Part shown: positions 1 to 6,139 of the stretch, piece by piece
Numbering within the stretch: the stretch's first letter is position 1
How the letters are laid out: every line of letters starts with the position of its first letter
DNA from: CAYYWV01 sp964475385
Lineage (GTDB): Bacteria; Pseudomonadota; Alphaproteobacteria; JAAXGF01
Assembly: GCA_964475385.1 (NCBI GenBank)
Contig: CAYYWV010000120.1
Span: 1-6,821 of the forward strand
Length of the DNA stretch: 6,821 nt
Reading direction: 5' to 3'
Made by a program: the position numbers and the translations under genes
Notes under the pieces: generated by a model
Seen by the model: only the letters and a program-made list of their open reading frames with translations
The model's database searches: none
Told to the model about the DNA's origin: nothing

Positions 1-6
1 GGTATG

Positions 7-22
7 ACCGGCCGAAGCCGGT
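7..22. other. Small hairpin left of the aio terminator
   Basis: A perfect 6-bp inverted repeat (ACCGGC, loop CGAA, GCCGGT) is followed on the plus strand by TTCTTTCC. It could be a weak terminator for a plus-strand gene entering from the left and converging on aioA, but the T-run is broken and no such gene can be recognised. The rest of positions 1-76 holds nothing I can support. Confidence 0.25.
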
Positions 23-76
23 TCTTTCCGGCGCGATATCCCCGATTCGCTCCGGACGCGCAAGGAAGGCGATGAC

Positions 77-109
77 AAAAAACGACCCGGGCGGACGCCC
101 GCCCGGGTC
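77..109 (-). terminator. Rho-independent terminator of the aioBA transcript
   Basis: A perfect 11-bp GC-rich stem (84-94 pairing with 99-109, arm GACCCGGGCGG) encloses a 4-nt loop. Read on the minus strand it is followed after one base by six T residues (77-82). It begins 20 nt past the aioA stop, which is the expected place for an intrinsic terminator ending this operon. The run of T is only on the minus-strand side, so it works in the aio direction. Confidence 0.92.
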
Positions 110-129
110 CAGGAACGTAACGGCCTGAA

Positions 130-2664
130 TCAGCCGGAGTACTCCTTCGATTTGAAGGAGAGATGGGCCACCGACGCCGGAGCGTTCGCGAGCTTGCGGA
201 TGTTCCCCCAAGTCTGCTTGTAGTTGGGGATGACCAGCTCGTTGACCCCGGCGTTGACGACGTTGCCCTGGGTGCCGCGCGGCGAGGCGAAGAGCATGAA
301 GGTCTCCTTGCGCTTCGCCGTCGGCGTCGGATAGGCCATCGCCTGGGTCGCGCCGGCGTCGTTATAGACCTCGACGATATCGCCCGGATTGACGCCAAGC
401 TCGGCCATGTCGTCCGGGTTCATCTCGATGAACGGATAGGGCCAGCGATCGAGAACGAACTCGTTCTCCTGGTCGTAGTGCCAGTTCTGCCAGTTCAGGT
501 TGGAGCGGCCGTTGTTGATGAGGAAGGCGTACCGCTTCCTTTGCAGCTCCTTGCCCGGCGCTTGCAGGCCGCGCCAAGGCGCGTCCATGAACTTGGCCCG
601 ACCGTTCTCGGTCGAGAAGACGCCGTCGGCGTAGAGACGCTTGGTGCCGACGATCTTATCGTTCTCGACCCCCTGCGCGGGCTCCTGGAAGCCGTTGGGC
701 CCCATCTTCCTGAGGCGCTCGTAGGTGACGTGCTCGCCGCCGTGGGCGTGCTTCCGATAGCCGTCCTCGAAGGCGTCCTCCTCGGTCTTCCAGTCGAAGC
801 CCTTGAAACGGTCGGCGTAGTTGTCGAGCCCCATCTCGCGCAGCACGCGCTCCATGTTCTGGGCGATGCCGGCGGCGATCAGGCAGTCCGGCTTGGCCAC
901 GCCCGGGGGGTCCATGTAGCGCTCGGTGATGCGCATCCGCCGTTCGCCGTTCATCGAGGTGAGGTTCATCTCGCCCGACTGGGCGGCGGGCAGGATGACA
1001 TGGGCGTTCTGGCCGATCTGGCTGTGGATGATGTCCACATCGACCACGAACAGCCCGCCCTGGCGGATGGCGTTGATGATCGCATCGACGAGCTCGGCGC
1101 GGGTGCCGCCGGCGGCCGCGTCCATGGCGTCTTTCACCATGTCGGCGCGCCGCTTGTGCACGCGCTTGAACTCGGTGGCGTTCAGCGTCGTCTTGTAGTG
1201 GTCGCAGGCCCAGATGTGATGGACGCTGCCGCGGCCCGAGATCAAGAGCTGGTCGACGTAGGTCGCCGGCCGCCCGACATGGGCGTCCGAAGGCCGCACG
1301 TAACCCTCTTGGTGGCCGCCGAGACGGACGCAACCGCCGCCCGGCCGGCCGATGTTGCCGGTGGCGAGCGCGATGTTCACCAGAGCGCCGTTGGTGCGGT
1401 AATTATCGTTGCCCCAGATGATGCCCTTCTCGTAGCCGATCATGGTGCGGCGACGTTTGCCGCCCGCCTTCGGCTTGGCGATCCACTCGGCCGCCTTGAC
1501 GATGTCGTTCGGGTTGAGGCCGGTGATCTTGGCCGCCTCCTCGATCGACATCCGGCACCCCTCGACCGCCGCCTCGAAGCTGGTGAGATGCCCGGGGTTG
1601 GCCTCGGAGACGCCGCGGGCCGGATAGAGCGGCGGCCGCTCGGGGGCCTCGCGCATGGTCGACTTCTCGATGAAAGCCCGGTCGACCCAGCCCTTGTCGG
1701 CGATGTAGGTGAAGAGCGCGTTGAACAGCGCGAGATCGGTGCCCGAGTTGAGCGCCAGATGGAGCACGTTCTCCTTGCCGGCCTCGGCCTCGGCCGCGGC
1801 GATCGACACCGTGCGCCGGGGATCGACGAAGATGATCTTCGCCGGCGCGTGGGGCTCGTCGGGAAGCTCCTTCTTCTTTTTGTCGAGGGTCGCGCCCCGC
1901 AGGTTTGGGATCCAGTGATTGAGGAAGTAGTTGGTCTGGGTCTCGAGCGGGTTGCAGCCCACGGCCATGATGGTGTCGGCGAGTTCGGCGTCCTCGTAGG
2001 CGTTGTTGAGCTCGCCGATGCCCATGTCGCGAGTCGCGTGGACCTCGGAATTGTAGGCCGGGCGGTTGTGGATGCGGCAGTTCTTCACCTTCATGGCGCC
2101 GAAGTACAGCTTGCCGGTGCCCCAGGTGTTCTCGTAGCCGCCGGCCGAGCCGCCGTGGTCGAACATCGAGACGACGAGCTCGTCCTCGCCCTTCTCGGCG
2201 ATCACCCGCGCGGTGACGCGGGCCACCAGATCGAGGGCGTCGTCCCAGCTCGTCGGCTGCCAGGTGCCGTAGCGCCAAACAAGCGGGTCCGTGAGGCGCT
2301 GGAGCTGGGTGCCGCGGGCCGCCGAGAACTGGTTTTCGGCCATGCGCGCGCCGCGGACCGAGCCGAGGCCCGAGTTCACCACGCAAGCCGGATCGGGCTT
2401 TATGACGAGATGCACGTCGCGCCCGTTCTGCTTGACGATGTTGTACATCGAGGGCGAGTACCAGTTGGGCGTGTTGGTTCCCTGCTGTTTCGAGAGGTCG
2501 GCGCCGAAGGCGTTCTCGCCAGGGGCCGCGCCGCCCTCCTGGTTCACCGGCCAAGTGTAGGCATGGTAGCCGCAACCGACGATGCAGTAGTGGCAGGTCA
2601 CGGTGTGCTTCTTGGCGTTCTTCGGAATGATCGGCAACCGATCGATCTGTCGCTTGTAGGCCAT
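130..2664 (-). CDS. aioA: Arsenite oxidase large (molybdopterin) subunit AioA
   Basis: Catalytic subunit of periplasmic arsenite oxidase (formerly AoxB/AroA), a DMSO-reductase superfamily enzyme oxidising arsenite to arsenate at a bis-pterin guanine dinucleotide molybdenum centre. The 844 residues match the family (about 825-845). The 3Fe-4S motif is C24-x2-C27-x3-C31-x70-S102, with Ser in the fourth position as known for AioA. Residues equivalent to the arsenite pocket of the Alcaligenes faecalis enzyme (H195, E203, R419, H423) appear as H199, E207, R447 and H451 with identical spacing. A203 sits where relatives carry a Ser/Cys/Sec molybdenum ligand. There is no signal peptide; the protein is expected to be co-exported with the Tat-targeted AioB. 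It starts at ATG 2664, 15 nt after aioB, with an AAGGAG ribosome binding site. It is the last gene before the terminator. The motifs exclude the related ArxA and ArrA reasonably well. The pocket equivalences rest on spacing and remembered numbering, not an alignment. Confidence 0.97.
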   Translation of the reverse strand: MAYKRQIDRLPIIPKNAKKHTVTCHYCIVGCGYHAYTWPVNQEGGAAPGENAFGADLSKQQGTNTPNWYSPSMYNIVKQNGRDVHLVIKPDPACVVNSGLGSVRGARMAENQFSAARGTQLQRLTDPLVWRYGTWQPTSWDDALDLVARVTARVIAEKGEDELVVSMFDHGGSAGGYENTWGTGKLYFGAMKVKNCRIHNRPAYNSEVHATRDMGIGELNNAYEDAELADTIMAVGCNPLETQTNYFLNHWIPNLRGATLDKKKKELPDEPHAPAKIIFVDPRRTVSIAAAEAEAGKENVLHLALNSGTDLALFNALFTYIADKGWVDRAFIEKSTMREAPERPPLYPARGVSEANPGHLTSFEAAVEGCRMSIEEAAKITGLNPNDIVKAAEWIAKPKAGGKRRRTMIGYEKGIIWGNDNYRTNGALVNIALATGNIGRPGGGCVRLGGHQEGYVRPSDAHVGRPATYVDQLLISGRGSVHHIWACDHYKTTLNATEFKRVHKRRADMVKDAMDAAAGGTRAELVDAIINAIRQGGLFVVDVDIIHSQIGQNAHVILPAAQSGEMNLTSMNGERRMRITERYMDPPGVAKPDCLIAAGIAQNMERVLREMGLDNYADRFKGFDWKTEEDAFEDGYRKHAHGGEHVTYERLRKMGPNGFQEPAQGVENDKIVGTKRLYADGVFSTENGRAKFMDAPWRGLQAPGKELQRKRYAFLINNGRSNLNWQNWHYDQENEFVLDRWPYPFIEMNPDDMAELGVNPGDIVEVYNDAGATQAMAYPTPTAKRKETFMLFASPRGTQGNVVNAGVNELVIPNYKQTWGNIRKLANAPASVAHLSFKSKEYSG

Positions 2665-2672
2665 CTCCGTCT

Positions 2673-2678
2673 CTCCTT
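2673..2678 (-). promoter_or_regulatory. Ribosome binding site of aioA
   Basis: AAGGAG on the minus strand lies 8 nt before the aioA ATG, in the 15-nt gap after the aioB stop. The strong site fits high, independent initiation of the large subunit. Confidence 0.8.
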
Positions 2679-2679
2679 C

Positions 2680-3204
2680 TCAGAGCACGTTGCTCAGGCG
2701 GCCGTAGAGGAGCTCATCGACGCCTTCGGCGTAGATGTCGCCCTTGGCGTCGACGCGAAGAACGTACTGGGGAAGGTTCTGCGTCGCCTGGCCCCAGATC
2801 TGCTGGCCGCCGGCCTCGGGATCGAAACGCGAGTAATGGCCCGGGCAGTTGAAGCTCCGATCGGCCGGGTTGTAGCTGAGCGGATAGCCCTTGTGCGGAC
2901 AAACGGCGGTGAATCCGACGATGTCCCGATCGGGACCGACGCCGCCCTCGACCGGCTTGCCGAGCTTGAGCAGCACGCCCGGGGCGTCTTCGTCCGGATA
3001 AGCCACCTCGAAAGGCTCATTCTCCTTAAGGTCGGCAAGGTTGGCCAACCGGCTCGACGGATACTTGACCCGCGCCCCGGGCGTCGCCCGCGCCGCTTTC
3101 ATCGGCAAAACGGCCGCCGCCGCCGCGCCAGCCGCTGCGGCGCCGCCGCCTTTGAGGAAGCGGCGACGCCCGAGATCGACAAGACCCGGACAAGCTTTCT
3201 TCAT
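2680..3204 (-). CDS. aioB: Arsenite oxidase small (Rieske) subunit AioB
   Basis: Rieske 2Fe-2S subunit (formerly AoxA/AroB) that takes electrons from AioA and passes them to a periplasmic acceptor. With the start at 3204 it has 174 residues, the usual family length. The N-terminus is a Tat signal: twin arginine R13-R14 within GRRRFLK, an Ala/Gly-rich hydrophobic stretch (about 20-33) and a likely AxA cleavage after A40. Cluster ligands are C102-x-H104 and C120-x2-H123. The positions that carry disulfide cysteines in many Rieske proteins are Y107 and G122, so the disulfide is absent, as reported for Rhizobium NT-26. The start is chosen because GGGAGA lies 6 nt upstream. An in-frame TTG at 3261 would add 19 residues, but it lies within the sigma-54 promoter, upstream of the transcription start. 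The gene is first in the aioBA transcript, and AioA depends on it for export. Confidence 0.95.
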   Translation of the reverse strand: MKKACPGLVDLGRRRFLKGGGAAAAGAAAAAVLPMKAARATPGARVKYPSSRLANLADLKENEPFEVAYPDEDAPGVLLKLGKPVEGGVGPDRDIVGFTAVCPHKGYPLSYNPADRSFNCPGHYSRFDPEAGGQQIWGQATQNLPQYVLRVDAKGDIYAEGVDELLYGRLSNVL

Positions 3205-3210
3205 GAGACA

Positions 3211-3216
3211 TCTCCC
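3211..3216 (-). promoter_or_regulatory. Ribosome binding site that fixes the aioB start
   Basis: GGGAGA on the minus strand lies 6 nt before the ATG at 3204. It supports this ATG over the TTG codon 57 nt further upstream. Confidence 0.7.
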
Positions 3217-3244
3217 ATCTTGGTTGTGGTTATGCCGAAGGCGG

Positions 3245-3260
3245 AGCAAGAACCGTGCCA
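3245..3260 (-). promoter_or_regulatory. Sigma-54 (-24/-12) promoter of aioBA
   Basis: The minus strand reads TGGCACGGTTCTTGCT, a full match to the sigma-54 consensus TGGCACG-N4-TTGCW, with the invariant GG (3258-3259) and GC (3246-3247) separated by 10 nt. The transcription start is predicted near 3234, giving a leader of about 30 nt before aioB. The downstream position of a sigma-54 activator gene's product (AioR, with GAFTGA) and the known RpoN dependence of aio operons support the call. Transcription should need RpoN, ATP hydrolysis by AioR and arsenite. Confidence 0.95.
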
Positions 3261-3342
3261 ATGGCCGCGCCCCCCGATTCCAACGGGTTACGGAACCGCG
3301 GCTGACGGAATGTTTGGAAAACCGGATGACGGGGCGAAAGGA

Positions 3343-3360
3343 CGTTCGGATTTCCGAACG
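3343..3360. promoter_or_regulatory. Inverted repeat, probable AioR enhancer site (UAS)
   Basis: CGTTCGGATTTCCGAACG is a perfect 8-bp inverted repeat with a 2-bp centre. Its centre is about 117 bp upstream of the predicted aioBA transcription start, typical for a site bound by an NtrC-type dimer. It lies 3 bp beyond the aioR stop. It might instead form an RNA hairpin at the end of the aioXSR message, but no T-run follows on the minus strand. The AioR assignment is inference from position and symmetry. Confidence 0.6.
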
Positions 3361-3374
3361 CGGTCAATCCGCGT
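3358..3374 (-). other. Hairpin over the aioR stop codon
   Basis: A 6-bp inverted repeat (ACGCGG, 5-nt loop, CCGCGT) encloses the aioR TGA stop in its loop and shares three bases with the neighbouring 8-bp palindrome. It could slow or partly end the aioXSR transcript or stabilise its 3' end. No U-tract is present, so it is not a standard intrinsic terminator, and it may be chance in GC-rich DNA. Confidence 0.25.
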
Positions 3375-4692
3375 CTTTGGCGCTGAGGCCGAGCTTGCGC
3401 ATCTTTTCCCACAGGGTCGTCCGCGAGACGCCGAGAAGCTCGGCGGCCATCGCGATCTGACCGCCGGTGCGTTCGAGCGCCTGCTTGATATGCCGCCGTT
3501 CGGCCAGGTCTCGGACTTCGTTGAGGGTCGGCATCTCGTTGACCTCCGCGCCGTGGCCGGCGTCGGGGAACAGATCCTGGGCGCCGAGCCTCGGGTTCAT
3601 CGCAAGGGCGACGGCGCGCTCGACCCGGTTGCGCAGCTCGCGGACGTTGCCCGGCCAGTCGTAAGCGAGCGCGGCCTCCTCGGCGATCGTCGTGAGCCCG
3701 CGGACCGGTCGGTTGAAGTCGGCGGCGAAGCGCGCGATGTAGCCGCGGATCAAGGGAAGAATGTCATCGGGGCGGTCGCGCAACGGCGGCAGAACGACGG
3801 GGATCACGTTGATGCGATAGTAGAGATCCGAGCGGAACCGCCCGGATCGGACCAAAGCGTCGAGATCCTTGTTGGTCGAGCAGACGAGGCGCGCGTTGAA
3901 CGCGAGCACGTCTTCGCCGCCGAGGCGGGTGAACACCCGCTCCTGCAACAGACGCAAGAGCTTGCCCTGAAGGGCGAGCGGCAGGTCGCCCACCTCGTCG
4001 AGGAACAGGATTCCGTTCCCCGCGCGCTCGGCATAGCCTTCATGCCGCGCATGCGCTCCGGTGAACGCTCCGCGCTCGTGGCCGAAGAGCTCGCTCTCCA
4101 TGAGCTCGGACGGGATCGCGGCGCAGTTCACGGCCATGAACGGCGCTTCGGCGTGCGGCGAAATCTGGTGCAGAAACCGGGCGGCGACCTCCTTGCCGAC
4201 CCCGCTTTCGCCGATGAGAAGAACGCTGCTGTCGACGTCGGCGACCCGGCGGAGAAGCTCCTCGATCTCGCGCATCGCCGCCGAAACCCCAAGCGTCGGG
4301 GGCGAGTTCGTCGCCGGCGCGTGGCGAGCGATCAGACGGTCGATCCGGCCGAGGAAATCTTCGATGTCGAAGGGCTTGGTGATGTACTCGTCGGCCCCTT
4401 TGCGAATCAGGCGGACGGCCTGCTCGAGCTCGGCGAAGGCGGTGACGAACAGGACCGGCGCCGCCCCAAGGTCTGGCAGAACCTCGCGAAAGAGGTCTTC
4501 GCCGCTCATGTCGGGAAGGCGGATGTCGCAGACGAGCACGTCGGGCCGGCGGCGGCGCAGCGCCGCCATCGCTTCGTCGCCGCGACGCCACCACAAGGTC
4601 TCGTAGCCTTCGAGCGCAAGCCTTTGCACCAACGACCCTCCCATGACGGGGTCGTCCTCCACCACGGCGACGCAGGCCTTAGGCGACGGCAT
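3364..4692 (-). CDS. aioR: Sigma-54-dependent response regulator AioR
   Basis: NtrC-family activator, 442 residues, expected to switch on aioBA when phosphorylated by AioS. The receiver domain (about 5-120) has the acidic pair E12/D13/D14, phospho-acceptor D56 (VLVCDIRLP), T84 and K106. The AAA+ domain (about 133-365) has Walker A GESGVGKE (161-168), the sigma-54 contact loop GAFTGA (208-213) and Walker B ILFLDE (228-233). The C-terminal Fis-type helix-turn-helix (about 397-435) includes ELLGVSRTTLWEKMRKLGL. All key residues for phosphorylation, ATPase activity and sigma-54 contact are present, so it should be fully functional. The ATG at 4692 overlaps the end of aioS by 14 nt; no strong ribosome binding site is visible, so translation is probably coupled to aioS. 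The name rests on family architecture plus position between aioS and aioBA. Confidence 0.93.
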   Translation of the reverse strand: MPSPKACVAVVEDDPVMGGSLVQRLALEGYETLWWRRGDEAMAALRRRRPDVLVCDIRLPDMSGEDLFREVLPDLGAAPVLFVTAFAELEQAVRLIRKGADEYITKPFDIEDFLGRIDRLIARHAPATNSPPTLGVSAAMREIEELLRRVADVDSSVLLIGESGVGKEVAARFLHQISPHAEAPFMAVNCAAIPSELMESELFGHERGAFTGAHARHEGYAERAGNGILFLDEVGDLPLALQGKLLRLLQERVFTRLGGEDVLAFNARLVCSTNKDLDALVRSGRFRSDLYYRINVIPVVLPPLRDRPDDILPLIRGYIARFAADFNRPVRGLTTIAEEAALAYDWPGNVRELRNRVERAVALAMNPRLGAQDLFPDAGHGAEVNEMPTLNEVRDLAERRHIKQALERTGGQIAMAAELLGVSRTTLWEKMRKLGLSAKDAD

Positions 4693-6139
4693 GGAGCTTG
4701 CTTTCGCTGCGCAGCGGGACCGCGATCGTCAATCGGGTGCCGGCGCCGGGCGCGGTTTCGACCGCGATCCGCCCGCCCATCCGCGCGACGAGCCGGGTTG
4801 CGATCCAGGCCCCGAGCCCGGCGTTCTCCGGCGCCGGAACGTCATCGCGCTCGCTGGCCCGAAACAGGGCCTCGACCGAGGGCGGCAAACCCGGCCCTTG
4901 GTCGGCGACCGTAAAGCGGAAGGTTCCCGCCTGAACCTCGGCCAGAACCCGGATCGCGCCGTTCTGGGGCGAGGCGTTACACGCATTCAGCAGAAGGTTG
5001 AGCGCCGCATGACGGATCGCGGCGCCGTCGATATCGACCTCCGCGGGGAGCGCGTTGCGCCAATCGAGGCGAAGACAGCGGTGGGCGATCTTATGCTGGA
5101 TCAGAAACCTGAGATCGTCGAAGTCCTCTCGCCGCAATCGGCTCGGATCGGAGGCGCCCTTGTAGGTCACCAGCGTCGCCCGAACCACGTTGCGAATATC
5201 GTCGAGCCCGCGCTCGAGCAGGCCAAGCGCCGTCCGACGCACCTGCGGGTCGGTCCCGTGTTTGCGCAGCGTGCTGACCGCCGTCATCATGCCGCCCAAA
5301 GGATTGTTGACCTCGTGCGCCATGCTCGAAGCGAGCTTGCCGAGCTGGGCGAGCCCTTCCTCCTCGGCAAGCCGTTTGGCGAGCACCTTGCGTTCGTTGA
5401 TCGCGGCGACCATCGCGTTGAAGCGACGAAACAGGGTCGCGAACTCGGGCCCCTCGCGCAGGATCTGCTCGTTTGGAATAGGGGCGACGTCGCCGCCGCG
5501 GACCTGCTCGATATGGGCGCCCAGCACCGAGACCGGCTGGAGCATGCGCCGGACGGCCAGATAGCCGATCGCAGCGAAAATGATCGTGAGGCCGCTGTTC
5601 AGTATCACGAGCATGAGAAGCACGCGGCGACGCTCGGCGATCTGCTCGGCGATGTTGAGCTCGGCGTAGATCGTTCCCAAGGGCAGGCCGTCGGCCGTAA
5701 TCGTGCGGCGGACCCAGGCGAGCGCGCGGTCCTCGTCGAAGATCACCGCATCGCCATCGCCGAACCGCGCCGCCAGGGCCTTCGGCACCGGGGTTTCGAC
5801 CGGAAAGGCCGCCGGCACCGAGGCCGCGAGAATTCGGCCGTCGGTCAGAGCGACGATCGTGTAGCGCGCCTTCACGCCCTTGTACTGCTGGTTCGCCCGG
5901 TCGAGGACATCGAACGCCGCCCAGATGTCGTGGCGCGCGAGATGGGGCAACACCGCGTTCGAAAGACCGTCGAGATACGCGCCCGCGAGGCGTTCGAGCT
6001 GAACCTCCTGGTTGCGGGCGAGTCGCGAGAGCATGGTCTCGGAGATGATCGTAGAGACCAGAATGGTCAGGGCCGCGACCAGGATCGGCGCCTTGACGCG
6101 CAGCGGCCAGCGAAACGGGTTGAGGCGCAAGCGGGTCAT
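4679..6139 (-). CDS. aioS: Sensor histidine kinase AioS
   Basis: Membrane histidine kinase of 486 residues, partner of AioX and AioR. A short cytoplasmic tail is followed by TM1 (about 18-35), a periplasmic domain (about 36-172), TM2 (about 173-196), HAMP (about 197-250), HisKA with phospho-acceptor H275 in AHEVNNPLGG, and a HATPase domain with N-box N381/N385, G1 box DQGPGLP (413-419) and G2 box GLGAW (441-445). The periplasmic domain has no cysteine; the only two (C355, C387) are cytoplasmic. That fits arsenite being detected by AioX and not by thiols in the kinase. The ATG at 6139 was chosen over longer in-frame starts because it overlaps the aioX stop by 4 nt (ATGA), gives a proper TM1 near the N-terminus, and longer versions add non-domain sequence antisense-like in composition that lies wholly inside aioX. 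Upstream ribosome binding site is weak, consistent with coupling. Confidence 0.93.
   Translation of the reverse strand: MTRLRLNPFRWPLRVKAPILVAALTILVSTIISETMLSRLARNQEVQLERLAGAYLDGLSNAVLPHLARHDIWAAFDVLDRANQQYKGVKARYTIVALTDGRILAASVPAAFPVETPVPKALAARFGDGDAVIFDEDRALAWVRRTITADGLPLGTIYAELNIAEQIAERRRVLLMLVILNSGLTIIFAAIGYLAVRRMLQPVSVLGAHIEQVRGGDVAPIPNEQILREGPEFATLFRRFNAMVAAINERKVLAKRLAEEEGLAQLGKLASSMAHEVNNPLGGMMTAVSTLRKHGTDPQVRRTALGLLERGLDDIRNVVRATLVTYKGASDPSRLRREDFDDLRFLIQHKIAHRCLRLDWRNALPAEVDIDGAAIRHAALNLLLNACNASPQNGAIRVLAEVQAGTFRFTVADQGPGLPPSVEALFRASERDDVPAPENAGLGAWIATRLVARMGGRIAVETAPGAGTRLTIAVPLRSESKLHAVA

Noticed and set aside
72..128. A plus-strand 18-codon frame starting at ATG 72 with AAGGA just upstream.
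   Set aside because: It is tiny, runs through the aio terminator stem and has no recognisable product. The purine run is likely chance; at most it could be the tail of a gene from the left, which cannot be judged from 128 bases.
130..2664. Possibility that the large subunit is ArxA or ArrA, the anaerobic relatives.
   Set aside because: The Cys3-Ser 3Fe-4S motif, the partner Rieske subunit AioB, and the H199/E207/R447/H451 pattern fit AioA; ArxA and ArrA carry a 4Fe-4S site and pair with a polyferredoxin-type subunit.
3205..3261. A longer AioB beginning at TTG 3261.
   Set aside because: The codon overlaps the sigma-54 promoter, and the ATG at 3204 has its own ribosome binding site and gives a standard Tat signal.
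163..4914. A 1583-codon open frame on the plus strand, antisense to aioA, aioB, aioR and part of aioS.
   Set aside because: It is exactly codon-aligned antisense to aioA, aioB and aioR, which happen to share one frame. Such a frame stays open when the sense genes avoid TTA, CTA and TCA codons, as GC-rich genomes do. Its translation is low-complexity (rich in V, L, R, D, G, A) with no domain, and the sense genes carry all catalytic motifs.
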